From Heterohyrax brucei (taxonomy: Eukaryota > Chordata > Mammalia > Hyracoidea > Procaviidae), in NCBI GenBank assembly GCA_028571685.1, contig CM053140.1, positions 21,929,501-21,993,500 of the forward strand: DNA of 64,000 nt. The letters run 5' to 3'. Below the pieces are notes generated by a model. The model was given only the letters and a program-made list of their open reading frames with translations, searched no databases and was not told where the DNA came from. This document shows, piece after piece, positions 1 to 12,229 of this stretch. Position 1 is the first letter of the stretch. Each line of letters starts with the position of its first letter. The position numbers and the translations under genes are program-made.

Positions 1-182
1 AGCTGCAGGAGGTAACTGAGCAGACTGTGATGCCAGCCTCTCCCTGGGTCAACAGCCAGAATCAGCAGGGTGCCACCAGGATGATCTTTAGGCTTACAAG
101 AAGATACCGTTCTTGTATCTGTATCAATAGGGAGCCCCAGACTGTGACTCCAGCCTCTCCCTCTGTCATCTTGGGGTTACTT
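1..182 (+). pseudogene. MARK-like kinase copy 1a, spacer tail (partial)
   Basis: The window opens inside a decayed copy of the MARK-like spacer, the linker between the UBA and KA1 domains. Bases 1-90 match the spacer end of copies 2 and 3 (compare 5150-5225 and 49820-49890), which reads roughly as a valine-threonine-proline-alanine-serine-proline stretch followed by a histidine-serine-glutamine run. The same sentence appears a second time at about 130-175. The upstream part lies outside the window. There is no open frame of any length, so this is pseudogenic. At about 182 the spacer is joined abruptly to kinase C-lobe sequence. Confidence 0.6.
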
Positions 183-1042
183 TGAATTTCACGCTGAGTG
201 CACCTCAGCCTTTTCATGGAGAGACCTTAAATAAGCTATGAAAGCAGGCATTGCAGAAAGAATAGAACATTCCTTTCCACGTATCTATGCCATGTAAACA
301 CTTGCCAAATATTCACTTGTGACACAAGAAAGTGATCCCCGGTCACAGCACATGTTAGAATATCCATGTATGAAAAAAAAAATGAAGGAAAACAAAAGGT
401 AGATGTGTAGCATTCCCAGACTATGAGGACTCCAGGTGCCTTGAGGCCATGGTGAATATAGATTACAGGCAGGAAGAGATTCACAGCTCGCTCCTGAATC
501 AAAAATAGAATGGTGTGATGGGCACCTATCTGACCCCACATCACGACACATCTGAAATGGAGAGTCACACCAGTACTGAGAAACTTCAGGTGGCAGCAGA
601 CTGCACTGATACCCACACACCTCTCTCATCCTGTGAGGGAAAGCCTACCATCCGTGGAAAACCCAAACGACATGCTTACAGTGAACCTGCCATTCCCACA
701 TATGACTGCTGTTTCTATAATGCTTGCGACAGTCTGGCTGATAAAAGGAAGGGGCCTCCATGATATGCGCTGCTCCCTGTCTCCCTTGTAATGTCCTGCC
801 AGCCCCAACAGCCAACGACAGCCTGGCCAGACCCCAACCAAACCTTGGTGCTGCTGGAATCCAGTAGACTCCTCGTGTGGGTTTCCACGGCGGCCTTCTC
901 CGTCCAGACCATCAATAAGAAGGGTGGAACCCAGCAACAACCAGTTTCCCACAGGGAGTTGTCACAACTAAGATCCTTCCTTGAGGAGCAGGTGTGGGAG
1001 GTACCTGACCAGGCGGTGAACCCAGACTCTCCTCTGTCACTG
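183..1042 (+). pseudogene. MARK-like kinase copy 1b: C-lobe, UBA and spacer
   Basis: This is a decayed MARK-family segment. It starts in the kinase C-lobe (residues equivalent to the strand before 'SGSLPF', with 'ttcatggagagacctt' at 215-230 standing for the F-x-G-E-T-L stretch). It runs through the UBA-like region at about 420-535 (D-Y-E-D-x-R, then a glutamine-rich helix ending N-Q-K) and the spacer at 550-1040. The 515-763 frame carries the E-S-H-T-S-T and K-R-H-A-Y-S-E-P motifs of the spacer. Several stops and frameshifts break it, for example TAG at 508-510 in the UBA helix. The last 20 bases fuse to the C-lobe of copy 1c in the same way that copy 1a fuses to 1b, so 1b is one unit of an internal tandem duplication of about 860 bp. 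Confidence 0.75.
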
Positions 1043-2365
1043 GGAGTCACCTTGTATTTCATGATGAGTACATCTCGGGTTTCTCAGGGAGAAACCTTAA
1101 GTGAGCTACAAAAGGAGGCACTGGAGGAACATGATATTCCGTTCCACATGTCTACGCCACGCGAGCAGCATGTGAGCAAAATACTTACTGGTGACTCAAG
1201 AAAGAGAGCCACTTCATAACATGAAACCGATGATGAAGAAAACAAAAGGTGCATGTGCAGCCAGTCCCAGACTGGGAGGACCCCCGGGGTACTGAGGCCA
1301 CGGTGAACAGGCAGGAAGAGATGCACTACTCAGTCTTGAATCAAAAATGCAATCATGTGAAGGGCACCCATCGGATCAAAGGACTCAGCACATACGTAAC
1401 GGAGAGTCACACCAGGAACACGAAACCCCAGACTGCAGCCGACTGCACTGACACACACACCTTGCTCATCCCGTGAGGAGCATCCACCACCCGTGCTAAA
1501 CTCTAACGGGTAGTCAGACCCCACCTGGCAACCCTGGCAACCCTGACTGCTGTTTCTCCAAAGCTTTCAAGAGTCTACCTGATAGAAACAATGGGACCTC
1601 CAGGTTATGGGCTTCTCCTTGAGTCTCCCTTCAAAGTCGCTCCTGCACCAACAACCCAGGACAGCCTGGGCAGAGTCCAACCAAACCTCGGGACTGTGTG
1701 CCACGATGAGAAATACCATGGAGCCACAACCCAGCACAGTCCCTGCACGGGTTTCTGTGGCAGCCTCCTCAGCCCAGACCACCGAGAGGAATGATGGAGC
1801 CCCAGGGGAAACCAGTTTCTGAAAGGGAGTCTCAGGACTAGTCTCCTTCAGTGATCAGTAGGTACAGGAGACACCGGAGCTGATGGGGAACTGGTCTCTC
1901 CCTCTGTCAGCAGCCGGGAACAGCAGGATGTCACTGACAGATGCTTTAAACTCATGAGACAACTTTGTTGCACTTTGATCAAAAGGAAACAAAAACTATG
2001 GGAGAGAAAAGTCGTAGAGGAGACACTGAAATCTTGAGATACCAAGCCCTACTCTCCCAAGTTTAAGCAGAGGATGAAAACCACCAGTTCCATGGAGTGC
2101 AAGATGATGTGCAAGATCTACCAAGCACTGGACACCCACCCACATGTGTGTGGGTGTGAATAGCACCCCAGGGCTGCAGGACGCTGTGCGGTGGAGGATG
2201 GAGGTGTGCACATTGCCTGTGTGCACCCTCAACAAAGGAAAAGGGAAGAGAATTTCAGGCATCGCTGAGGTCTTCAATGGCATCGCCTCAAAAATGGGCA
2301 GACACTGTATACTTTATAATGCTGCCCGCAGTTGCCACAGACAGATGAGGAGGTCTCACACATAA
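1043..2365 (+). pseudogene. MARK-like kinase copy 1c: C-lobe, UBA, spacer and KA1
   Basis: The segment begins with an open stretch (to 1218) that matches the MARK C-lobe: L-G-V-T-L-Y-F, then I-P-F-H-M-S-T-P and a K-I-L-T-G-D-S-R-K-R-A-T helix. A decayed UBA and spacer follow (1250-1830). The C-terminal KA1 domain starts with MKTTSSME at about 2077 and then shifts frame. The frame at 2144-2365 keeps the diagnostic MARK KA1 signature, including STPGLQDAVRWRMEVCTLP and KGKRISGIAEVFNGIASK. A T-P-x-x-x-D-x-V-x-W pattern is closer to MARK3 than to MARK2 as I know those families. No splice-site gaps are visible, which fits an intronless copy. At least two frameshifts make it non-functional. Confidence 0.85.
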
Positions 2366-3741
2366 GCTCCCACACCATCAGACAGTGTTCTCTTCTCTTG
2401 CACACAGTCACAAAGACTTGGAACACAGGAAGAGAAAGGTCAGGCATCTTTTGAGTCAACAGTTGGGAGTAACACAGAGAGCCTGAGGTCCTCTGTAAGT
2501 AACATCTCCAAAACTATCAACAAGCAATAAAGGATAAAAAGATCAAAGCACCATTAACAACCTGGGATTCTAAGATAAGTCATCCCCAAATTACATAAAT
2601 TTTCTCGTTTGTTTTTCAGAAAAAAACAGATGGAAGCAACTCTAAGTACATGCACAGAAATTTCCACTTTGACTCCTACATGTCCTTCTAATGGGAGCGC
2701 CAGACAGCCACACTCAGGACCTGGCAATGGAAATAAAGAACCAAGAAACTGCATGCATAGCACCTCAAAAGGAGTCCCCCTATCAGTCCCAGAAAGGCCC
2801 ACAGAAAGGCACTCTCGAGATCTTGTTACTGATCGACCCCAAGTGACCTGGTTCAGGTTCAAGAGATCAGAGTAGCAACTTGAGTCTCCTGACGGATGGG
2901 TCACTGGGCTCCTCCTCCCCCAGGTACCAGGATGCAATCTTCACGGCAGCAAAATTTATTAAGTCAAAGCACCTTACACACAGGGAAGGGTCAATCTCTG
3001 TGAGTGGTGAAGACCTGGTACAATGCTTGTAGGGTTCCTTATACTTGTAAGGGTAAAAGGTGCATCCTAGTCAGGAGGGGTAGCTAGGAAATAGCCTTTG
3101 GTTTCAGTTTTAGGGTTATACATCAGCAACTGCATGATGAGGCCCCACCTGAAGAATAAGATAATGGTATGGTGATAGGATTAACATACGAGCTAGGTCA
3201 TTTCTAGATCATCCTCCTGAGGTGGTACATGTATATAGCCACATCTCAAACTGCCAGGAGGAACTGTCACATCTGCAATTACCCTTCTAAAATGTTGATT
3301 GTTTAGTGAACACATGATGAGGTGGTCTGTGGTGGCGATCAAGTTCCCTAGCTAACCTTGTCACTTCCCCCTTGAGGAGACATGAGCCTGAAATCTTGTA
3401 GGGAATGCGGGAAGTCGTCTCGCTCTGGCTACTTTCTGCTGTTTGGGGTTGTAGTCCTGCCTACCCAGCAGACCCATGTTCCTCAAGTACCCTGTCTTGG
3501 TAGCATTGGGATGCCTGATCTACCTACTGCCTGGCTAGGGGGTACGGACTGCATATCCTTGTAGGACCATGAGATTCACTAGCAATGGTTGTAGCTTCGA
3601 GCCACGTCTTTTATCTTAGAAGCCAAATTCAAGATGTGTTGTATGTTGTCGTGGACCCAGCCAGACTTATTAACATAAAAACAACACTGTTCCTTGAGAC
3701 ATAGGCACGTGCTGCCCTCAGTTGTTATTACAAGGTCAAGG
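2366..3741. repeat. Shared flank block D1 (shortened)
   Basis: This noncoding block follows kinase copy 1 and precedes copy 2. It is collinear with 7341-9522, 57984-60022 and 62191-64000. Landmarks shared by all the blocks include 'agcctgaggtcctctgtaa', 'aggataaaaagatcaaagc', 'ccaggatgcaatcttcacgg'-type text and 'gacacgggcctgaaatc'-type text. D1 lacks about 650 bp that the other blocks carry (equivalent to 58045-58730). No open frame is conserved between blocks, so I read it as amplified flanking DNA rather than a gene. Confidence 0.8.
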
Positions 3742-5352
3742 AAACCAATGTGGGACACTATCACCAGCTAAGATCACTGGCAAGAGGACACGGGTCATTG
3801 GCAAGTTTTCTCAGCACCTCATTGTGGTCAAAGTGGTAACGAAGAATAGTTGAGAAGAGCCCAGAGACATCCTCCAACCTCCTGACACTATACCCAGAGG
3901 TAAAAACTATGAAAGGTCTCCAGAATTCAAATATTTTAATGCTGTTGCAAGCCATAGAGAATAAGAACATCTATGGCATAGTGATGGAGTACGTAACCGC
4001 AGGGGACTTATTGATCATTTATAGACTCATGACTTCATGGGCCAGAAAGAAGCCCCCAAAATATTCTGCCAATTAGTGTTGGCCCTACAGGTTTGCCACA
4101 ACAACTGTGTTACACACGAGGTTATCACACTACCAACCGTGTACTTGGATGAGAGAACGAACATCAAACTTGCCGACATTGATTTGGGAACTAAATTTAC
4201 CAAAGGGAGTGAGCTGAGTACTTTCTGTAGCAGTCTCCATTGTTATGACCAGAACTCCTACAGGGAGAGAAGTACTAAGGACCGTCTTGGACGTGTGGAG
4301 CCTGGAACTCACCGTATACTTCATGATAAGTGGATCTTTGCCTTTTTACTGAGAGACCTTAACTGAGCTACCAAGCATGTACTGGGGGAAGAACATGACA
4401 TTCCTTTCCACATGTCTATGTCATGCAAACAACTGCTAAGCCAAATATTCATTTGTGACACAAGAAGGACAGGCACATCAGAGGACACACTAGAACATCC
4501 ATGGATGAATATGGATAATGAAAAAAACAAAAGCTGGATGTGTGGCCACTCCCAGACTATGAGGATCCTCGGTTCATGGAGGTCATTGCGAACATGGGTT
4601 ACAGGGAGGCACAGATTCAGGACTCACTCTTGAATCAAAAGTACAATGAGGTCATGAGAACCAATCTGATCCTATGTTCCAATGTATCTGAGATAACAGA
4701 GTCATGCCAGCCCAGTGGAATCCCAGAGTGTAGGATACTGCACTGATAGCCACGCCTCTTTCTCATCCCATTAGGTATATTCTACCATTTGTGCTAAACC
4801 CAAATCACGCAGTTACACTGTTCCTGCCATTCCCATCAATGACTACTGTTTCTATGATGCTCTGAAGAGCCTAGCGGAAAGAAGGAAGGGGGCCTCTATG
4901 GTATATGCTTCCTCCTCAGCCTCCTTTGCCAAGTCCTTCCTGTACCAACAACCCAGGATAGCCTGGGCAGAACCCAATCAAACCTCAGGACTGGTGAGGA
5001 AAAATGCAGTGTCACAAGCCAAAAGATTCCCTGTGTGTGTTTCCATGGCTGCCTCCTCCACCAAGACCATCAATAAGAATGGCAGAGTCCCAGCGGAAAC
5101 CAGTTGCCCACAGGGAGTGTCCCGACTAAGAGCCTTCAATGATGAGCAGGTACAGGAGGTACCTAACTAGACTGTGACCCCAGCTTCTCCCTCTGTCCAT
5201 AGCCAGGGAACAGCAGGGTGCCATTACGACGTTTGTAAGCTCATGAGAAGACAACATGATTGTACAAGTGTCAAAAGGGAATGGAAGGTTTGTGACCGCA
5301 ATGTTGTAGTGAGACGCTCAAACTTGAGAGAGCAAGTCACGCTCTCTGAAGT
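3742..5352 (+). pseudogene. MARK-like kinase copy 2, N-lobe to spacer
   Basis: This decayed MARK-type kinase starts at a G-H-Y motif (about 3751) directly fused to flank block D1. Recognisable parts in order: N-lobe remnants; the C-lobe frame 4037-4366 (FCQLVLALQVCHNNCVTHE, with the catalytic HRD changed to H-E-V, and LADIDLGTKF in place of DFG); the S-G-S-L-P-F equivalent at about 4330; and the C-lobe end with I-C-D-T-R-R-T-G-T-S-E-D-T-L. A well-preserved UBA at 4540-4690 contains MGYREAQIQDSLLNQKYNEVM, which closely matches the MARK3 UBA helix. The spacer frame at 4898-5170 ends near 5200. Loss of HRD and DFG plus frameshifts exclude kinase activity. The copy is split by an RTE insertion, and its KA1 domain resumes at 7094. 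Confidence 0.87.
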
Positions 5353-7093
5353 CCACATGTTGTCGTTAGGAGCCACTGACTCACTTCCAGCTCATAGCAA
5401 CCCTGTGCACAACAGAAAGGCACATGGCCTGGTCTTGCGCCATGTCTGCAATCGTTTTTATGCTTAAGCCCATCGTTGCAGCCACTGTCAATCCACTTCA
5501 TCAAGGGTCTTCCTCTTTTTCGCTGGACCTCCACTCTATTAAGCATGATGTCCTTCTCCAGGGACTGAGCCCTCCTGACGTGTCCAAACTATGTAAGACA
5601 CAGTCTCACCATTTTTTTTTTTTTTTGCTTTCAAAGAGCACTCTGGTTGTACTTGTTCCAGAACAGATCTGTTTGTTCTTTCAGCAGTTTGTGGTACACT
5701 CAAATATTCTCCAGCATTACGATTAAAAGGCAGCAGTTCTTCTTCTGTCTGCCTTGTTCACTGTCTAGCTTTTACATGCATATGATGCTACTGAAAGAAG
5801 CCACGGCTTGGGTCAGGCACACCTTAGTCATCAAGGGGACATCTTTTCAAAACTTGAAAGAGGTCCTTTGAGGCAGATTTTCCCAATGTGTCTTTTCATT
5901 TCTTCAGTGATGCCTCCATGGGCATTGACTGTGGTACCAAGTACAACGGAATCGTTGACAACTTCAGTCCTTTCTCCACTTATTACAATGTGCTTACTGG
6001 CCCAGTTGTGAGGATTTTTGCGTTCTTGATGTTAAGTCGCAATCCACACTGAAGGCTGTGGTCTTTCATCTTCCTCAGTGTTTCATATTCTCTTCACTCC
6101 CAGCAAGAAGAGTGGTGTCATCTGTATAACACAGGTTCTTAAGCCAATCCTGAAAACTCGTTCTTCACCTAATGCAGGTTGCGAGATTATTTGCCCAGCA
6201 AACAGATTGAAAAGGTATAGTAAAAGGATATAACCCTAATGCACAGCTTTCCTCTCTTTAAACCATGTCCCTTTATTCTGTTCGCACAACTGTCCCTTGA
6301 TCTGTATACAGATTCTTTAAGAGAACAATTAAGTATTCTGGAATTCCCATTCTAAACGTTATCCATAATTTTTTATCAGTCACACAGTCAAATGCCTTTG
6401 CATAGTTAAGGAAACACTGGTAAACACTTTCCTGATATTCTCTGCTTTCAGCCAAGATCCATCTGACATCAGCAGTAATATCCCTGGTTCTACATCCTCT
6501 TCTGAATGTGGCTTGAATTTATCGCAGTTCCTTGGCAATACACTGTTGCAGTTACTTTTCAATGATGTTGAGCAAAATTTTACTTCTGTATGACATTAAT
6601 GATATTGTTCACTAATTTCCCCATTCAGTTGCATCACCTTTCTTTGCAATGGACATAGATATGGATCTCTTCCCGTCAGTTGGCCAGGCAGCTGTCCTCC
6701 AGATTTCTCAGCATAGACAAGTGAGCAGTTCTGGTATTGCACCTCTTGGCTGAAATATCTCCTATCAATTCCCAGAACCTTGTTTTTGGCCAATGTCTTC
6801 AAAGCAGCTTTGACTTCTTCTTTCAGTACCACTGGTTCCTGATCATATGCTACCTCTTCAAATGGCTCAACACTGACCAGTTCTTTTTGGTATAATGACT
6901 ACGTCTTCCTTCGATCTTCTTTTGGTGTTCGCTGAGTCGTTTGTTTTCCTGTAGAATCCTTCACTGTTGCAACTTGAGGCTTGAATTTTTTCTTCAGTTC
7001 TTTCAGCTGGAGAAATGCAGAATGTGTTCTTCTCTTTCAGTTTTCTATTTCCTGCTCTTTGCACATGTCATTACAATACCTTATTTTGTCTTC
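5353..7093 (-). mobile_element. RTE (BovB clade) retrotransposon fragment, antisense
   Basis: On the minus strand this is the reverse-transcriptase half and 3' end of an RTE-clade LINE. The frame at 6455-6273 reads ESVYQCFLNYAKAFDCVTDK, the conserved 'Y-A-K-A-F-D-C-V' RT block, followed by a K-N-L-Y-T-D-Q-G stretch. The frame 6832-6596 carries the upstream RT region. The 3' end, near 5355, reads in plus orientation 'gttgtcgttaggagccactga', the usual RTE/AfroSINE tail shared with other elements here. A T-tract lies at 5612-5627. The element is 5'-truncated, with many stops and frameshifts. It interrupts kinase copy 2 between the spacer and the KA1 domain, so it is younger than that copy. Confidence 0.85.
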
Positions 7094-7340
7094 TTGAGGA
7101 TGAAAGTCACCAGTTCTATGGAGCCCCAGTAGATGACAGGGATACCTGGCAACTGCTGGATGCCAATGGTGATGAGTGCAATCTCACTGACAAGTACACG
7201 TTGCCGTGTATGAATGGCACATCTGTACAGCAGGGCTTTGTTCAGTGGAGGACAGATGTGTGAATCCTGCCTTGCTGGACTGTCAGTGGGCTAAAAGTAA
7301 AGAGAATTTCAGGCATCTCTGAGGCCTTCAATACCATGGC
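7094..7340 (+). pseudogene. MARK-like kinase copy 2, KA1 domain remnant
   Basis: This is the continuation of copy 2 beyond the RTE insertion. Starting at 'gatgaaagtcaccagttcta' it gives a MKVTSSMEP-type KA1 opening. It continues with LLDANGDECNLTDKYTLPCMNGT and QQGFVQWRTDV (frame 7015-7263), then K-R-I-S-G-I-S-E-A-F-N-T-M-A-S at about 7300-7345. This is the C-terminal KA1 domain typical of MARK kinases, which in the living family binds acidic phospholipids and restrains the kinase. A TGA at 7261 and frame breaks end it early. Confidence 0.83.
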
Positions 7341-9522
7341 CTCAAATATTTCCAGGAAGCTCACACTTTTAAAGGTGCCAGCAGTGGACAGGGACAAAAG
7401 GGCAGTTCACAGAGTTAAGCTCCCACAGGATCACACAGTGTTTCCTTCTGTTGTGCACAGGGTTACTGTGAGTTGGAGCTTACGTGACAGCACCTAATAA
7501 CATAACAACATTGTAATAGGAATTCATGGAATACCAACTGGGATGTTTCAATAAACAGAAGCAGTTCTGGAAGACCTCACTTGTCTATACCCAGAAATCT
7601 GGAGGACACCTACCTGGCCAACCAACTACAAGTGATCACTTCATGCACCTATTCCAAAGAAACGTGATCCAACACAACATGAAGATTACTGAAGAACATC
7701 ATTAGAACTACACACGACTAAAATTTTGCTGAAAATCATTGTGCTGGGATTAAGGATTTTTGTGGGAGGCTTTCCTAGCCATGGTCTTACAAATCCCATC
7801 GAGGTGAGTGGACAGAAAAGTGTGACAGGGTAATCGAGGCCACCAGGAGTATTGGTCAGTTTCTCCTTGAGAGCGAGCCCATTTCAGAACAGAGAGGAAG
7901 ATTCTGCCACCACCAAGGAAGAATGGCTTTGAGCTGACAGGACACTCTCTGGGCTTGGGATCACCGGGTTACAAAGCTTCTCAAAGCGAGTGCCAGAGAG
8001 ACCTGAGAAGTGGTGGCAAGAGGGACCTCACAACAGGAGACACCATTATAAGTTTCCCAGTCCACAAAGATAGAAAGCTAAGTACACTTGAGCAGTGGCT
8101 GAAAGCCAGAGAGAGCCTGCCTTTGGGACGTAGGCAGAGTAGTCTGTGTGGAAACATACTACGGAAACCTCTTTTGAGTCAATCAGCAGTGGAGAGTGAG
8201 ACAGAGAGCCTGAAGGCCTCTCTAAAGGGTGACCAAAGCTATCAGTAAGCAGTAAGAGATAAAAAGATCCAAGGATTTATAAAATCTTGGGACACTGAGG
8301 TAAGTACCCAAACAACCATGTAAATTTCCTTGTTTTTCAGAAGAAACCACATGGAACCCACTCTAGGCATTCACAGAAAGTCCCACTTCAACCACTACAT
8401 GTCGTCCAATGAGGGCACCAGAGAGCGGCAATCAGGACCAGGGAACTGAACCAACTAACCGGGAAACTGCATGTGCAAGATCTCATAATAAGTCCTGCTA
8501 CTAGTGACAGAAGCCCCTGTGGCAAGAATTGTCGAGATCCTGTAACTATTCAGACTCCAAGTGGCCTGTTTCAGGTTTTGGGAGATCAGGCTAGCAAGTG
8601 TAGTCTCTTGACGGGCAAAAAGCTGGGCTCCCTTAGCTCTAGGCATGAGGATGTAACCTTCTTCGACACAGAGTTTTACTAAATGAAAGTAGCTTGCAGA
8701 GACAGAATGTGTCAGTCACCAAGAGTGGAGAAGGATTCAATATAAAGCCTATGCTAAGTGCCGTTGAGTCCAATACCAAAACCAAACTCAGTGTCATCAA
8801 GTCAGTTGCACCTCACAGCAACCCATACAGGGTTCCCTATATTGGTGAGGGTAAAGGGTGGTACCATAGTTGGTAGGAGGAGGTGAAGACACAGCCCTAT
8901 GTTCCGGTTTTAGGTTTACACGTTAGTAAATGCTTTATGGGACCCCTCCTGAAGAATATAGTAATGGTATGGACATGGACGGAAACACGGGCTACATCAT
9001 CTTTAGGTCATCCTCCGGAGGTGATACACACGTGTGACCATGTCACAAACTGCCAGGAGGAACTGTTTCATGGGCAATTACTTATCGGAAGCATTGACTG
9101 GGCACTGAGTGACATATGATGAGGTGGTCTGTGGTAGCGATCAGGTTCCCTAGCTTTTCCCCTTGAGGAGACACGGGCCTGAAATCTTGAAAGGAATGTG
9201 GGAAGTTGACTTGCTCTGGCCACTTCCTGCTGTTTGAGGTTATAGTCCTGTCTACCTCAGACTTGTGTTCCTCAAGTGCCTAGGAGAGAAAACATGGAGC
9301 CACCTGATCTGCCACCTGTTTGGCAGGTAGGTACAGGCTGGTATCCCTGTAGGACCAGGAGTTTAACTTGGAGTTGTTTTAGGCCGGAGCCACGTCTGTT
9401 ATCTTAGAAGCTGCATTCAAGCTGTGTTGTATGTTGTCCTGGACCCGGATAGATTTATGAACATAAAAACAACACTGATCCTTGAGATACAGCAAGCACC
9501 TCTTTCAGCTGCTGTTAAAAGG
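7341..9522. repeat. Shared flank block D2
   Basis: This is a full-length member of the flank block that separates kinase copies. It is collinear with 57984-60022 and 62191-64000. It begins with an RTE/SINE-type tail ('gtgagttggagcttacgtgacagcacctaataacataacaac'-like text at 7463-7508) and ends at 'aaaaggtc' (9522). That is the same point at which blocks D1 and D3 pass into a kinase N-lobe, but here no kinase follows and homology to the cluster stops. The stretch 7745-8690 also resembles 14290-14740 (plus) and 13300-13832 (minus), so part of the block is an interspersed repeat, possibly an LTR. Confidence 0.78.
8760..8832 (-). mobile_element. AfroSINE fragment inside flank block D2
   Basis: The text 'accaaactcagtgtcatcaa' and the following 'cctcacagcaaccc' match the 3' part of AfroSINE read on the minus strand. 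Blocks D1, D3 and D4 lack this insertion at the same point, so it was added after the blocks were duplicated. Confidence 0.65.
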
Positions 9523-9721
9523 TCTAGAGCTCTTGTGCTCTGCAGGGCTACTCCCACCAGAGAGGCCACTTCTTTCTGGAGAAGAAGGGGGTTTTCCACA
9601 TCCTCTCCACTCATCTCCAAAAACATGGGCACTTACACTCATCTAAAGCCTTCATTAAAAGTGTAAACAGACCACCTACAGAGTGGGAAACAAGTTTCAG
9701 CTACCACACCTCCAACTGACG

Positions 9722-9850
9722 TCTATCCTCTCTAATCTACAAAATACTGCAAAATAGCAACAAGAAAAAGACAAAAAACCCAATTAAAAAATGGGCAAAG
9801 GACATAAACAGGTACTTCACACTAAAGAAGACATACAGGATGCCACCAGA
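9722..9850 (+). mobile_element. L1 ORF2 fragment
   Basis: The translation reads LIYKILQNSNKKKTKNPIKK then W-A-K-D-I-N-R-Y-F-T. This parallels the same part of ORF2 in the nearly full-length L1 of this window (minus strand, 52179 downward: ICKILQNINKKKINHPIKRW). It is a very short, 5'- and 3'-truncated copy. Confidence 0.8.
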
Positions 9851-12229
9851 AAATGCAAAGTCATGGTGAAGAAGCACAGAACGAGGAAAGCAAGTACCAG
9901 ATGGACATGGCAGCAGACAGGTAGAGACAGAATAGAGATGACACCCAACCAGAAAGAAGTCACCAACTCGAAGTACCAGAAGATAAGACTTATCCACTGG
10001 ACAATAAGGACCAGAACTAAGTCAATAACTTGTTTACACATTATTATAAACATTCAGCACTGTGGACTTGGAGTGTGCAATCTCCTCCTGAGAGTCCATG
10101 CCCATTGGTCTGCGGAAGTGCTCTGACCTCATCCTGGACTTGGTCAGCTTCATCCTTGAAGTCTTGGTTTAAGTCATTGTGGCAGTGTTCTGTTGGTGCC
10201 AGAGGCCCTCATGATGTCCCCGCCTGAGCACCTCTGAGACACGGTGCAATCACAGAATCCCACTCCGGACTCTGCTGACACCTGCAGAGTGAGAGCACAG
10301 CCAATCTTCAAATTCATTAGCATGAAACCTGCTTTTAGGGAAGCAGAAGTGATGACATAGTAACATCACGACTAACCTTGGAGTTCCGGTGCAGCCTGGT
10401 CTGAACTTGCGTGTGGTTTTAAATTAATGTAACCAATGCAGCCTTTGGGGCACTTTGGGGTGCTAGCACCTTTCCCTGTCTGTGCTGGAGTTTGTGTGTT
10501 TTTAACAAAAATGTAGGTGTTAAGTAATGCCGAGCTTCAGAGTCACATATTTCCGCTTGTGGTCCCTGATACTTCCCCAGGTGCTCACAACAGTCACTGT
10601 CTCCAAAGCAGAAATGGCACCTAAGATAAAACAGAGCCTGGGATCTTCAGTTTTTGTTTTTTCCAAAGCTCAAGATCCTCAAGGATACCCAGAGGCAGCA
10701 GCCTGTGTGACTAATCCCAACTTTCATGAAAGCCAGAATTCAAGATTTCAGAAGAACTCTGTCTATCTCTTTCACTGTGTCCTCTTTTGGGTCCCAGTCT
10801 CACCATGAATCTTTGATAAAAATCTGCAATAAATGGTAGTTCAACACCATCTGGTTTGTAAGCTATCAGTCACCTTACAGTGAAGAAGGAAGCAGAATAA
10901 CAAACACTCAACAATTATATTAGGCCGACTCACAAAATAACCAACAAAGCTATGACCACACGGCCTTCGAATGAGGAAACAAATCTCCGGAAACGTGTTG
11001 ATGCACAAGCAGTATCAGCACCCAGTTTTCACGGGCCTCAGCAGTAACTGCATACTATAAATCCTCCGACTCATGTGAACACAATGTAGCAACATTTATC
11101 TATAAACCACTCCGTGACAGAATAGGAAATCTAATCTTACTCTAACTTGTACAATCATAGCTCAAACTTCAGACACTTTTCTCATTATGATACTTACAAC
11201 TCTGCTAGGCTTCCCAATGATAATTTCTAGTTTCAGAGTTACAAAGCTAATCCATTAGTTCAATAATTGAAGAGAAAGAAAAACTGCTTCCTAAATCTAG
11301 AAAATAAGACCTTAAAACATGAGCAGTAAGCCCACAGAAAGCCCATGGTATCTGTTCATTTCCTCAGTCACGTGCAGTTACTTCCTGTTCCGCCTGGTCC
11401 TACGTCAGCAGCAGTATTCGAGCCCATCGTTTCCTCTGTACGAGTTTCCAAAATCTCGAGTCCTGGTCCTCTTCACGTGTCCAATTCCCTTTTGGTTGAG
11501 ATACACTGCTCAACTGTTTTCAGAAAATCAGCAAAGGGGAACCTTACCTGTAGATGACAAAACATAATATGGCCATGATTAATTTATAAAAATAAATACT
11601 CCTAAGAGTGAAAAGACCTGATACAAGTTCATTTGGAGCAAAATGCAAAGGCCAAATCAAATCTGTCAAAAAAAAACTTTATACAATAATATTTCTAAAT
11701 ATAACGATCAACCAGATTTTTAAACAACTTCAGCTACCATACACAATAATCCTGAGTCATATACCACACAGCAAGGATATACCATGATCATTTATACACC
11801 AAGACTGTCAAGTCTCTAAATACCTAAATAGAATAAACATCAATTCATTGTTAAATAATCCGAATTTCTGGTTGGAACACCTGGGGTGTTGAGGCTGAGT
11901 TAAAAACAAATTCTAGCCAGGTTAGCAACTAAGAAACAATAACAAAATTATGACAGAATATTATGCACTTGTTAGATAACGTTAGGCAAAACAGAAGGAG
12001 AAATTACTACTGTACATTTGTAACCCAAGGAGAACCAGGCCCTGCTCTTGCTATTTCCCTGTTCCACGTGATTTCTTAAGGGAAGCCCTTCAGCACTTTT
12101 CCTTTATAAAAATATACTCAGGATTTCCCAAGAAGTTTCTCATTTGTCAGGAGTTTACTATAGGCTATCAAGAAACAATACAAAAGTTATTTTACTAAAG
12201 ATCCTAAAGTGAAAAACCTTAAGTTTCTC
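9851..12229. other. Unassigned noncoding DNA
   Basis: I recognise no gene or named repeat here. The region is AT-rich from about 10850 onward. A polyadenylation-type AATAAA lies at about 10829. The short frames at 10527-10808 and 11319-11567 look like chance: they have no family motif, no repeat and no conserved partner in the window. Confidence 0.5.

Noticed and set aside
4330-4340. GGTAAGT-like words in kinase copies (for example 60599 and 61426) as splice donors
   Set aside because: They are the normal coding sequence for the kinase Val-Ser-Gly-Ser stretch, and homology continues straight through.
10200-12200. Possible CpG island or gene start near 10.2 kb
   Set aside because: The sequence becomes AT-rich with no CpG cluster and no conserved frame.
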